64,000 bases of DNA, taken from positions 62,001 through 126,000 of the forward strand of contig NZ_BBZJ01000023.1 of NCBI RefSeq assembly GCF_001417775.1. Direction: 5' to 3'. The position numbers and the translations under genes are program-made. The notes below the pieces were generated by a model. That model searched no databases, was not told the origin of the DNA, and worked only from the letters and a program-made list of their open reading frames with translations. Shown in pieces: positions 27,589 through 36,017 of this stretch. The stretch's first letter is position 1, and each line of letters starts with the position of its first letter. Origin of the DNA: Streptomyces sp. TP-A0356. Lineage in GTDB: Bacteria; Actinomycetota; Actinomycetes; Streptomycetales; Streptomycetaceae.

Positions 27589-28023
27589 CCGTTCCGGCGT
27601 CCCGGCGGGGGGCCCGGGACACGCTCGTTGATCGACGTGGCGGTTGCCGCGAGTGCCCCTGGGGGGCCCGGTTACACCCGTGAGGCGGCTGGCGCCCGTA
27701 GACCACGATGGCACGATCCCCTGCGGGGGGCATGTCCAGGCACGCCGTCGCCCACGTGCTGGATGGCGTCGGGCGACTGCGGTGCGCGTCACCGTGCCGT
27801 GAGGATCCGCGGGCCCCTCCGCGTGATCGCCACCGTCGCCGGGCGGTGCGCGCCGGCCGCCGTGTGATCGGGGCGCGTCCCGGCCGGGCCCGGGGAGCGC
27901 ACGAGTCCCGCGCGCTCCCGTTGAGCGCTCCGCGTCCCGTCTGAAAGCTCGCTGTAGCCCATCTGTAACACGGCTGGTGTTGTCTACCGGACCGGAGGAC
28001 TTCACTCGGGCGGGAGCTGGGCG
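27589..28023. other. divergent intergenic region clp / 28024 gene
   Basis: 435 bp between two divergent start codons. No gene, no HAIR or CIRCE operator and no long inverted repeat was found. It should hold both promoters. Confidence 0.35.
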
Positions 28024-29523
28024 ATGGCTGTGGATCAACTCCCGGGACGGATGCGGGAGTTCGCGAGCTACCTGAATGGGCTGCTGGCGCGGCTCGACCA
28101 GGGCGACGGCTGGTGCGGAGTGTTCTGGCAGCGCGACCCCGACGGCATGCGGGCCTGCCGCGACGGCCGGGAGGTGCCGCCCTGGGACGTCGTGGAGGCG
28201 CTCCTGCGGGACCTCGCCGCCGCATACGGACCGGCGACCGCCGCGCGGGAGGCCGAGCGGGCCAGGCCGCTGCACGGTGCCGCGCTCGACGCGTACGACG
28301 CCCGGCCCGGCGGCCGGGACGCCCTCGGCGACCGCCTCGACGTGATGCTCCGCGAGAAGCGGTACGCGGCGGAGCGGACGACGGACCTCCGGCGTCGGCT
28401 GGAGGCGGCCGCCAACCGGGAACAGGCCGAGTCGCTACGCCTCGACCTGGCCTGGGCCCAGGACGACCACCAGCGCGCCACGGCCCGCTGCGCGGAACTC
28501 CGCCGCCGAATGGAAGCCCTCGACCACCACGCCCTGCGCTCCCCGGCGCAGGGCGTGGTGGCATCCGGGACACCCCGGGCCGGGGACGTGCGGGGGACCG
28601 GCCCTCGCCCCGAGGTCCCTCGGCCCGGTGCTCGGCCGGCCGGCGCTCCCACCGCGCCGCACGCCCCGGCCTCCGGAGAGCCCGCCCGAGGTCGCGAACC
28701 CTCCGCCGAAGCCTCCGTGTCTCCCGCCCGCTCCCCAGAACCCCCCGCCCCGTCCCCAGAACCCCCCGCCCCGTCCCCCGAACCCCCCGCCCGGCAGCGC
28801 TCCAAGCGCCGTCCCCGAGGCAGTGCCCGTTTCGCCGGTGCGATGGACGTCCCGGACGTGCCCCCGGCCGATGCGCCCGCGCCCGCGCCTGCGCCCGCTC
28901 CCAGCCGTCGCAGCCTCCGCGGCGCCCGGTTCGCCGGGGCGGCGGCCGAGGAGCCTCAGACGGCGCCCCAGCCGCGTCGCGAGGCCTCCGACGAGGCGGA
29001 CCGGCGGATCACCGCCGACACCGTCGCCACGCTCGCCCGGCTGCGCGCCCAGGGCCGTAGCGGCGAGGCGCACGCCCTGCTCGTCGAGGCCGCCCAGTGG
29101 CCCGCCGCGCGTTACCCCCTGCTCGCCGCCGAACTCCACCGCGCGGGCCTGGACGCCGACTGGGCCACCCTGCTGTGGGAGGCCGCATCCATGACCGTCG
29201 ACCGGCTGGTCGCGGCCTCGGACGCCCTCATCGCCGCCGGCCGTACCGCCGACGGTGAGCAGATGCTGCGCCAGGGCGTCCTGCGGCCGGCGGACGAGAT
29301 CGGCGCGGCCGTGCTGGGGCTCGACGCCGACGGCCGACACCGCGAGGTGCGCGCCCTCCTCGACGCGTACGTACGCATCCGCCCGCCGGAGGAAGCCGCC
29401 CGCAGTGCCGTGGCGGACCCGCAGCGGCTCGTACCGCTGTTGCTGGAGGCGGCCCGTGGGGTCTCCGACGAGCGGCACTGGGATCTTGTGCACGCCCTCC
29501 GGGTGGCCGGATTCACCGCCTGA
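28024..29523 (+). CDS. large modular hypothetical protein with ARFAGA motifs
   Basis: 499 aa. Residues 1-~165 are helical with coiled-coil stretches (EQAESLRLDLAWAQDDHQRA, ARCAELRRRMEALDHH). Residues ~170-320 are a Pro/Ala-rich disordered linker with three tandem SPEPPAP units and two copies of ARFAGA (268-273, 301-306), each in a basic setting. Residues ~330-499 are helical repeats (TLARLRAQGRSGEAHALLVE ... YPLLAAELHRAGLDADWATL). Streptomyces annotations sometimes call such proteins UL36-like, without functional meaning. It is divergent from the ClpC-like gene. Function unknown. Confidence 0.75.
   Translation: MAVDQLPGRMREFASYLNGLLARLDQGDGWCGVFWQRDPDGMRACRDGREVPPWDVVEALLRDLAAAYGPATAAREAERARPLHGAALDAYDARPGGRDALGDRLDVMLREKRYAAERTTDLRRRLEAAANREQAESLRLDLAWAQDDHQRATARCAELRRRMEALDHHALRSPAQGVVASGTPRAGDVRGTGPRPEVPRPGARPAGAPTAPHAPASGEPARGREPSAEASVSPARSPEPPAPSPEPPAPSPEPPARQRSKRRPRGSARFAGAMDVPDVPPADAPAPAPAPAPSRRSLRGARFAGAAAEEPQTAPQPRREASDEADRRITADTVATLARLRAQGRSGEAHALLVEAAQWPAARYPLLAAELHRAGLDADWATLLWEAASMTVDRLVAASDALIAAGRTADGEQMLRQGVLRPADEIGAAVLGLDADGRHREVRALLDAYVRIRPPEEAARSAVADPQRLVPLLLEAARGVSDERHWDLVHALRVAGFTA
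28524..28561. repeat. 16-bp perfect hairpin inside a coding gene
   Basis: Arms at 28524-28539 (CCACCACGCCCTGCGC) and 28546-28561 are exact complements around TCCCCG. It lies in frame within the hypothetical gene, coding DHHALRSPAQGVVA at the junction of the helical domain and the disordered linker. Confidence 0.6.
28731..28793 (+). repeat. three tandem 21-bp units coding SPEPPAP
   Basis: Units at 28731-28751, 28752-28772 and 28773-28793 differ at one or two positions each and extend the proline-rich linker of the hypothetical protein by seven residues per copy. The tract is likely to vary in copy number between strains. Confidence 0.6.
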
Positions 29524-29600
29524 GCGGTCCACCGACAATCGGACCACTCGCCCACGGGGGTGCGAAACCTGATCGACTTCGCGGGTTAACGACGATGGTC

Positions 29601-29629
29601 TTGGCAAGGCCGTCCCCGAGGCTTACGTT
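29601..29629 (+). promoter_or_regulatory. promoter of the pyrimidine-catabolism cluster
   Basis: TTGGCA (29601-29606), exact 17-bp spacer, TACGTT (29624-29629), 80 bp before the first gene. It is the best vegetative-type promoter seen in the window. Confidence 0.55.
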
Positions 29630-29630
29630 C

Positions 29631-29667
29631 GAGCCTCTACCACCTGTGTCTACGGGCGTAGAGGCTC
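29631..29667 (+). promoter_or_regulatory. 10-bp inverted repeat over the transcription start (operator candidate)
   Basis: GAGCCTCTAC (29631-29640) and its exact complement (29658-29667), 17 bp apart, begin two bases after the -10 element. The expected start site near 29636 is within the left arm. This is where a repressor would block the operon. The PucR protein coded at 31900 is the obvious local candidate; a 5'-leader hairpin is the alternative. Confidence 0.45.
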
Positions 29668-29708
29668 TCTGACGTCCCTACCGGGACAACAGGCAAAGGA
29701 GCGGCACC

Positions 29709-30551
29709 ATGGCCCACGTCGTACGCGCCGCACTGGTCCAGGCGACCTGGACCGGCGACACGGAATCCATGATCGCCAAGCATGTGGAACACGCCCGTGA
29801 GGCGGCCCGGCAGGGGGCGAAGATCATCGGCTTCCAGGAGGTCTTCAACGCCCCCTACTTCTGCCAGGTCCAGGAGCCCGAGCACTACCGTTGGGCCGAG
29901 CCCGTGCCGGACGGCCCCACGGTCACCCGTATGCGGGAACTGGCGCGCGAGACCGGCATGGTGATCGTCGTCCCCGTCTTCGAGATCGAGCAGTCCGGCT
30001 TCTACTACAACACCGCCGCCGTGATCGACGCGGACGGCACCTGTCTCGGCAAGTACCGCAAGCACCACATCCCGCAGGTCAAGGGCTTCTGGGAGAAGTA
30101 CTACTTCAAGCCGGGCAACCTGGGCTGGCCCGTCTTCGACACCGCGGTCGGCAAGGTCGGCGTCTACATCTGCTACGACCGCCACTTCCCGGAAGGCTGG
30201 CGGCAACTCGGCCTGAACGGCGCCCAACTGGTCTACAACCCGTCCGCCACCTCGCGCGGCCTGTCCGCCTACCTCTGGCAGCTGGAACAGCCCGCGGCCG
30301 CCGTCGCCAACGAGTACTTCGTCGCCGCGATCAACCGGGTGGGCCGGGAGGAGTACGGCGACAACGACTTCTACGGCACGAGCTACTTCGTCGATCCCCG
30401 CGGGCAGTTCGTGGGGGAGGTCGCCGACGACAAGGAGGAGGAACTCGTCGTCCGCGACCTCGACTTCGACCTCATCGAAGAAGTGCGGCAGCAGTGGGCC
30501 TTCTACCGAGACCGCCGCCCCGACGCGTACGAAGGACTGGTGAAGCCGTGA
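29709..30551 (+). CDS. nitrilase-superfamily C-N hydrolase (probable beta-ureidopropionase)
   Basis: 280 aa. Catalytic triad Glu44 (FQEVF), Lys118 (KYRKHHIPQ) and Cys155 (VYICYDRHFPEGW), with second Glu in the usual WEKYYF segment. FNPSATSRGL-type (YNPSATSRGL) and ANEYFVAAINRVG motifs are those of N-carbamoyl-beta-alanine / N-carbamoylputrescine hydrolases. In this context the expected step is N-carbamoyl-beta-alanine to beta-alanine, CO2 and ammonia. It is the first gene of the cluster, with GGAGCGGCACC before the ATG. Its stop overlaps the next start (GTGA). A close paralogue of the same length lies at 33611. Confidence 0.9.
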   Translation: MAHVVRAALVQATWTGDTESMIAKHVEHAREAARQGAKIIGFQEVFNAPYFCQVQEPEHYRWAEPVPDGPTVTRMRELARETGMVIVVPVFEIEQSGFYYNTAAVIDADGTCLGKYRKHHIPQVKGFWEKYYFKPGNLGWPVFDTAVGKVGVYICYDRHFPEGWRQLGLNGAQLVYNPSATSRGLSAYLWQLEQPAAAVANEYFVAAINRVGREEYGDNDFYGTSYFVDPRGQFVGEVADDKEEELVVRDLDFDLIEEVRQQWAFYRDRRPDAYEGLVKP

Positions 30552-31831
30552 CCGACCTCCACGCCCGCCACAAGGCCGTCCTGCCCGACTGGCTGGCCCT
30601 GTACTACAAGGACCCCCTGGAGATCACCCATGGCGAGGGCCGCCACGTCTGGGACGCCGACGGGAGGAAGTACCTCGACTTCTTCGGCGGGATCCTCACC
30701 ACCATGACCGCGCACGCCCTGCCCGAGGTCACCAAGGCGGTGACCGAGCAGGCCGGCCGGATCCTGCACTCCTCGACCCTCTACCTCAACCGGCCGATGG
30801 TCGAACTCGCCGAGCGCATCGCCCAGTTGAGCGGTATCCCGGACGCCCGTGTCTTCTTCACCACGTCCGGCACCGAGGCCAACGACACCGCGCTGCTGCT
30901 GGCGACCACCTACCGGCGCAGCAACCAGATCCTGGCGATGCGCAACAGCTACCACGGCCGCTCGTTCAGCGCGATCGGCGTCACCGGCAACCGCGGCTGG
31001 TCCCCGACCTCGCTGTCACCGCTGCAGACGCTGTACGTGCACGGAGGCGTCCGCACCCGCGGCCCCTACGCCCACCTCGGCGACGCCGAGTTCATCGCGG
31101 CCTGCGTCGAGGACCTGAAGGACCTGCTCGGGCACACACGGCCGCCCGCCGCCCTGATCGCCGAGCCCATCCAGGGCGTCGGCGGCTTCACCTCCCCGCC
31201 CGACGGCCTGTACGCGGCCTTCCGCGATGTGCTCCACCAGCAGGGCGCCCTGTGGATCGCGGACGAGGTGCAGACCGGCTGGGGCCGCACCGGCGACCAC
31301 TTCTGGGGCTGGCAGGCTCACGCCGCTTCGGGTCCGCCCGACATCCTCACCTTCGCCAAGGGCATCGGCAACGGCATGTCCATCGGCGGGGTCGTCGCCC
31401 GCGCCGAGATCATGAACTGCCTGGACGCCAACTCCATCTCGACGTTCGGCGGCACCCAGATCACCATGGCCGCCGGCCTCGCCAACCTCACCTACCTGGT
31501 GGAGCACGACCTCCAGGGCAACGCCCGGCGTGTCGGCGGACTGCTCATCGAGCGGCTGCGGGCCGTCGCGGCGCAGCTCCCGGTCGTACGGGAGGTGCGC
31601 GGGCGCGGCCTGATGATCGGCGTCGAGCTGGTCAGGCCCGGCACGGACGAGGCCGACCCGGACGCGGCTGCCGCCGTGCTGGAGGCCGCCCGTGAGGGAG
31701 GTCTGCTGATCGGCAAGGGCGGCGGCCACAACACCAGCGTGCTGCGCGTCGCCCCGCCGCTCACGCTCACGGTCGCGGAGGCGGAGGAGGGCGCCACGAT
31801 CCTGGACCGTGCCCTCAGGAGCGTCCAGTGA
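30548..31831 (+). CDS. class III aminotransferase (beta-alanine / beta-aminoisobutyrate type)
   Basis: 427 aa from GTG 30548, overlapping the previous stop by GTGA. PLP fold-type I: TSGTEANDTALLLA, SYHGRSF, LIAEPIQGVGGF, ADEVQTGWGRTG, and the PLP lysine Lys271 in TFAKGIGNGMSIGG. It resembles AGXT2-like omega-aminotransferases. Coupled to a beta-ureidopropionase, it most likely moves the amino group of beta-alanine or beta-aminoisobutyrate to pyruvate or 2-oxoglutarate, giving (methyl)malonate semialdehyde. Substrate assignment rests on context. Confidence 0.9.
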   Translation: MTDLHARHKAVLPDWLALYYKDPLEITHGEGRHVWDADGRKYLDFFGGILTTMTAHALPEVTKAVTEQAGRILHSSTLYLNRPMVELAERIAQLSGIPDARVFFTTSGTEANDTALLLATTYRRSNQILAMRNSYHGRSFSAIGVTGNRGWSPTSLSPLQTLYVHGGVRTRGPYAHLGDAEFIAACVEDLKDLLGHTRPPAALIAEPIQGVGGFTSPPDGLYAAFRDVLHQQGALWIADEVQTGWGRTGDHFWGWQAHAASGPPDILTFAKGIGNGMSIGGVVARAEIMNCLDANSISTFGGTQITMAAGLANLTYLVEHDLQGNARRVGGLLIERLRAVAAQLPVVREVRGRGLMIGVELVRPGTDEADPDAAAAVLEAAREGGLLIGKGGGHNTSVLRVAPPLTLTVAEAEEGATILDRALRSVQ

Positions 31832-31899
31832 CGAGCCGCATCCCGGGCAGCGCCGTCCTGAGGTGTCTCCCATAGGAACCTGAGCAAGGGAACGTCGCC

Positions 31900-33459
31900 A
31901 TGACCACCGTCTTGGAACCCGCCCTGTCGGTACGCCAGGTCCTCACCCTGGACCGGGTGCTCGCCGGAGAGCCCGAGGTGGTGGCCGGCGCCGGGCACCT
32001 CGACCGGCCGGTGCGCTGGGTGCACGTCGCCGAGGCACCCGACGTCGGAGTCATGCTCAGCGGCGGCGAGATGGTCCTGACCACCGGGGTACTGCTCGCC
32101 GGTGACGAGGACAAGCAGGCGGAGTACATAAGGTCCCTGCACCGCGCGGAGGCCGCCGCCGTCGTCCTCGGACTCGGCCGTGCCTTCCCCTCGCCCCCGG
32201 CCGTGATGCGCCGCGCCGCCGAGCGCTGCGGGCTGCCCATGGTGGTCCTGCACCGGCCCTTCCCCTTCGCCGAACTGACCGAGGAGGTCCAGTCCCGGCT
32301 GGTGCGGCGGAAGTTCGCGGCCGTGAGCCTGTCGGAGTCCGTACGCACGGCCCTGACCGGGCTCATCACGGCGGGCGCCCCGCTCCAGCGGCTGCTCGAC
32401 GAGATCGCCGTGCACGCGGGCTGCCCCGTGATCCTCACCAACCTCGCCCACCGTGTCCTCGCCACGGCGGGCGAGCGGTCCGCGGTCGACGACGTACTGC
32501 GCGACTGGGGGCGCATCGCCCGGCAGGCGGGCGGCAGCGAGGGCGACGGCTGGGTCCGCGCCGAACTCGGTGGGCGCGGCGAGCGCTGGGGCCGGATCGT
32601 ACTGTGCGGCCATCGCGGCGAGGGCCCCATCGGGCGCCTCCTCGCGGAGCGCGCCGCAGAGGCCCTGGTGCTGCACCGAATGCTCGGCGGCACCGCGCAC
32701 TCGTGGGAGGAGCAGTCCGCCCAGAGCCTGCTCACCGACCTCGTCTCCGGGGCCGTACCGGCCCGCCAGCTTCTACCGCGGGCACGCGCGGCCGGGCTGC
32801 CCGTCAACCGCCGTACCTTCGTGCCCCTCGTCGTCAGCGACGGCGAGGCGGCCGGGCTCGACCGTGTGCTGCGGCTGCTGGGGCTGCACGGACTCGTCGC
32901 CGAACTCGCCGACGGGGCCACCGCCGTCCTGCTCAGCCTCGCCCGCGACCAGGACGCCCAGGCGCTGACCGCGCACTTCGCCGCCCGGCTGCGGACGGAG
33001 TCCGGGGCGTGCGGGACGGTCGTCGCGGCTGCCGACCCGCGCGCCGCCTGGGAGGACGTGCCGGCCGGGCTGCGCGAGGCCCAGCATGTGGCGGACGCCG
33101 TCGCCGACCATTCCGCCGCGCTGGACCTCCCTGCCGTCGTACGCCTCAGGGACGTCCATCTGCGCGGTCTGATCAGGCTGCTGCGCGACGACCCGCACGT
33201 GCAGTCCTTCGCCGAGCGGGAGCTCGACGGGCTGCTGTGCGGGCGTGACGCCGAGCAGGAGCTGCTGCCCGTGCTGCGGACCTATCTGGCCACCGGCCGC
33301 AACAAGTCCCGCACCGCTCAGCTCCACCACGTCAGCCGTCCCGCGCTCTACCGCAGGCTGGAGGCCATCGAGGGCCGCCTCGGGGTCGACCTCGACGACT
33401 TCGAACAGGCCGCCTCCGTGCACATCGCGCTGCTCGCGCACGACGCCCAACAGGGGTGA
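31900..33459 (+). CDS. PucR-family transcriptional regulator
   Basis: 519 aa. N-terminal PucR purine-catabolism domain (residues ~10-130: VRWVHVAEAPDVGVMLSGGE, EMVLTTGVLLAG), a middle CdaR GGDEF-like region, and a C-terminal HTH_30 (LRTYLATGRNKSRTAQLHHV ... RPALYRRLEAIEGRLGVDLDD). Regulators of this family control purine, pyrimidine, proline or sugar-acid catabolism and respond to small molecules. Embedded between catabolic genes on the same strand, it is the likely regulator of this cluster, possibly through the inverted repeat at 29631-29667. Confidence 0.92.
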   Translation: MTTVLEPALSVRQVLTLDRVLAGEPEVVAGAGHLDRPVRWVHVAEAPDVGVMLSGGEMVLTTGVLLAGDEDKQAEYIRSLHRAEAAAVVLGLGRAFPSPPAVMRRAAERCGLPMVVLHRPFPFAELTEEVQSRLVRRKFAAVSLSESVRTALTGLITAGAPLQRLLDEIAVHAGCPVILTNLAHRVLATAGERSAVDDVLRDWGRIARQAGGSEGDGWVRAELGGRGERWGRIVLCGHRGEGPIGRLLAERAAEALVLHRMLGGTAHSWEEQSAQSLLTDLVSGAVPARQLLPRARAAGLPVNRRTFVPLVVSDGEAAGLDRVLRLLGLHGLVAELADGATAVLLSLARDQDAQALTAHFAARLRTESGACGTVVAAADPRAAWEDVPAGLREAQHVADAVADHSAALDLPAVVRLRDVHLRGLIRLLRDDPHVQSFAERELDGLLCGRDAEQELLPVLRTYLATGRNKSRTAQLHHVSRPALYRRLEAIEGRLGVDLDDFEQAASVHIALLAHDAQQG

Positions 33460-33610
33460 AACGCCGTGGAAAAGAGCGGGAAACCGGTGCGTACGGGGCG
33501 GGGTGACACCGTGGAACGCGAGGCGCCCGCAGACGTGACACGGTGCGACTCAAACCGGCCCGACCGGCTTCCTAAGCTCGCCGGACACCGAGCCACGACC
33601 GGAGGTCCCG

Positions 33611-34453
33611 ATGAGCAGAGTGATCCGTGCCGCCGTCTTCCAGACCGCCTGGACCGGCGACAAGGAATCGATGATCCAGGCCCACGAGCAGGCGGTACGC
33701 GACGCCGCCGCGCAGGGTGCTCAGGTCCTGTGCTTCCAGGAGCTGTTCTACGGGCCGTACTTCTGCCAGGTCCAGGACCCGGCGTTCTACGAGTACGCCG
33801 AGCAGATCCCGGACGGCCCGATCGTCAAGCGTTTCCAGGCGCTGGCGAAGGAACTGGGCATCGTGCTCGTCCTGCCCATGTACGAGGAGGAGCAGCCCGG
33901 CGTGCTCTACAACACCGCGGCGGTGATCGACGCGGACGGCTCGTACCTCGGCAAGTACCGCAAGACCCACATCCCCCAGGTGAAGGGATTCTGGGAGAAG
34001 TTCTACTTCCGCCCGGGCAACTCCGGCTGGCCCGTCTTCGACACCAAGGTCGGCAGGGTCGGCGTCTACATCTGCTACGACCGCCACTTCCCGGAGGGCT
34101 GGCGGGCGCTGGGCCTCGCGGGCGCCGAGATCGTGTTCAACCCGTCGGCGACCTCACGCGGTCTGTCCGGCTATCTGTGGCAGTTGGAGCAGCCGGCGGC
34201 GGCCGTCGCCAACGAGTACTTCATCGGGGCGATCAACCGGGTGGGCGTCGAGGAGTACGGCGACAACGACTTCTACGGGACGTCCTACTTCGTGGACCCG
34301 GAGGCCCAGTTCGTCGGCGAGGTGGCCAGCGACAAGGAGCCCGAACTCGTCGTCCGCGACCTGGACATGGCGAAGCTACGGGAGGTCCGCGACCGTTGGC
34401 AGTTCTACCGGGACCGGGCGCCGGGCGCGTACACGCCGCTGACCGCGCCGTGA
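33611..34453 (+). CDS. nitrilase-superfamily C-N hydrolase, second copy
   Basis: 280 aa, equal in length and closely similar throughout to the protein at 29709, with the same Glu44, Lys118 and Cys155. Differences cluster near the substrate side: QELFYGPYFCQV instead of QEVFNAPYFCQV, and PMYEEEQPGVLYN instead of PVFEIEQSGFYYN. The start ATG 33611 has CGGAGG upstream. The next gene downstream is dihydropyrimidinase, so one copy may serve N-carbamoyl-beta-alanine and the other the methylated or another carbamoyl substrate. That division is inference. There is a 150-bp gap from pucR, so it may have its own promoter. Confidence 0.9.
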   Translation: MSRVIRAAVFQTAWTGDKESMIQAHEQAVRDAAAQGAQVLCFQELFYGPYFCQVQDPAFYEYAEQIPDGPIVKRFQALAKELGIVLVLPMYEEEQPGVLYNTAAVIDADGSYLGKYRKTHIPQVKGFWEKFYFRPGNSGWPVFDTKVGRVGVYICYDRHFPEGWRALGLAGAEIVFNPSATSRGLSGYLWQLEQPAAAVANEYFIGAINRVGVEEYGDNDFYGTSYFVDPEAQFVGEVASDKEPELVVRDLDMAKLREVRDRWQFYRDRAPGAYTPLTAP

Positions 34454-34459
34454 AGGAGG

Positions 34460-34560
34460 CCGGCCGCCGCGCCCCCGAAAGGGGCGCGGGGCAGCGGTCC
34501 GACACGCGGCTCCGCCGCGTGGGCGCGACCAGCCAGCAACCACCCGCACTGTCCGACCGC
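34460..34560. repeat. dispersed Streptomyces-type intergenic hairpin element
   Basis: Two hairpins in tandem: CCGCGCCCC/GGGGCGCGG with loop CGAAA (34467-34489), and CACGCGGC/GCCGCGTG with loop TCC (34503-34521), followed by GGGCGCGACCAGCC. From memory, this combination recurs between genes in many Streptomyces genomes. It lies between the second C-N hydrolase and hydA and may act as a partial terminator or mRNA stabiliser. Confidence 0.5.
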
Positions 34561-34602
34561 ACCCCAGCGGAGCGTCCACGCAGGTAAGGGAGCAGAGGGA
34601 GC

Positions 34603-36006
34603 ATGAGCAGCCGTACCGTCATCCGCGGTGGCCTCGTCATCACCGCGTCCGACGAGATCCACGCCGATGTCCTGATCGAGGACGGCCGCATCGCCGCCCT
34701 CGCCGCGAGCGGCACCCCGGCCGCCGAGGCCTTCACGGCCGAGCGGTCCATCGACGCCACCGGCAAGTACGTGATCCCGGGTGGGGTCGACGCCCACACC
34801 CATATGGAGCTGCCGTTCGGCGGCACCTTCGCGTCCGACACGTTCGAGACCGGCACCCGGGCCGCCGCCTGGGGCGGGACGACGACGATCGTCGACTTCG
34901 CGGTGCAGAGCGTCGGCCACAGCCTGCGCGAGGGCCTGGACGCCTGGCACGCCAAGGCGGAGGGCAACTGCGCCATCGACTACGGCTTCCACATGATCGT
35001 CTCCGACGTCAACCAGGAGACGCTCAAGGAGATGGACCAGTTGGTCGAGGAGGGCGTCACCTCCTTCAAGCAGTTCATGGCCTACCCCGGCGTCTTCTAC
35101 AGCGACGACGGCCAGATCCTGCGCGCCATGCAGCGCTCCGCCGAGAACGGCGGTCTGATCATGATGCACGCCGAGAACGGCATCGCGATCGACGTGCTGG
35201 TCGAGCAGGCGCTGGCCCGTGGCGAGACGGACCCGCGCTACCACGGGGAGGTCCGCAAGGCCCTTCTGGAAGCCGAGGCCACCCATCGCGCCATCAAGCT
35301 CGCCCAGGTCGCGGGGGCGCCCCTGTACGTCGTGCACGTCTCGGCGCAGGAGGCGGTCGCCGAGTTGGCCAGGGCGCGCGACGAGGGGCTCAACGTCTTC
35401 GGCGAGACCTGTCCCCAGTACCTCTTCCTGTCCACCGACAACCTCGCCGAGCCGGACTTCGAGGGCGCCAAGTACGTGTGCAGCACCCCGCTGCGGCCGA
35501 AGGAGCACCAGGCGGCCTTGTGGAAGGGCCTGCGCACCAACGACCTCCAGGTGGTCTCCACCGACCACTGTCCGTTCTGCTTCGTGGGCCAGAAGGAGCT
35601 GGGCCGGGGCGACTTCTCCAAGATCCCCAACGGCCTGCCCGGCGTCGAGAACCGTATGGACCTGCTGCACCAGGCCGTGGTGGACGGGCACATCTCGCGC
35701 CGCCGCTGGATCGAGATCGCCTGCGCCGCCCCGGCACGGATGTTCGGCCTCTACCCCACCAAGGGCACCGTCGCCCCGGGCGCGGACGCCGACGTCGTCA
35801 TCTACGACCCGCACGCCGAGCAGGTCATCTCCGCCGAGACGCACCACATGAACGTCGACTACTCGGCGTACGAGGGCAAGCGCGTCACCGGCCGGGTCGA
35901 GACCGTCCTCTCGCGCGGCGAACCCGTCATCACCGAGCGGGAGTTCACCGGACGCGCGGGACACGGCGTCTACACCCCCCGCTCCACCTGTCAGTACCTC
36001 AACTAG
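34603..36006 (+). CDS. hydA: dihydropyrimidinase / D-hydantoinase
   Basis: 467 aa, the usual length. Amidohydrolase metal site: VDAHTHMEL (His pair), the carbamylated Lys156 in SFKQFMAYPGVFYSDDGQ, MMHAENG and YVVHVSAQEAV (His ligands) and STDHCPF (Asp). ETCPQYLFL and RMDLLHQAVVDG are typical of hydantoinases. It opens dihydrouracil or dihydrothymine to the N-carbamoyl-beta-amino acid, the substrate of the two C-N hydrolases upstream. AGCAGAGGGAGC precedes the ATG. The LLM gene follows 11 bp later, so they share an mRNA. Confidence 0.93.
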   Translation: MSSRTVIRGGLVITASDEIHADVLIEDGRIAALAASGTPAAEAFTAERSIDATGKYVIPGGVDAHTHMELPFGGTFASDTFETGTRAAAWGGTTTIVDFAVQSVGHSLREGLDAWHAKAEGNCAIDYGFHMIVSDVNQETLKEMDQLVEEGVTSFKQFMAYPGVFYSDDGQILRAMQRSAENGGLIMMHAENGIAIDVLVEQALARGETDPRYHGEVRKALLEAEATHRAIKLAQVAGAPLYVVHVSAQEAVAELARARDEGLNVFGETCPQYLFLSTDNLAEPDFEGAKYVCSTPLRPKEHQAALWKGLRTNDLQVVSTDHCPFCFVGQKELGRGDFSKIPNGLPGVENRMDLLHQAVVDGHISRRRWIEIACAAPARMFGLYPTKGTVAPGADADVVIYDPHAEQVISAETHHMNVDYSAYEGKRVTGRVETVLSRGEPVITEREFTGRAGHGVYTPRSTCQYLN

Positions 36007-36017
36007 GAGTGGCGCAC

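Noticed and set aside
27589-28275. N-terminal extension of the ClpC-like protein to 28275
   Set aside because: The extension is Arg/Pro-rich filler overlapping the divergent gene; the Clp_N domain starts after ATG 27588.
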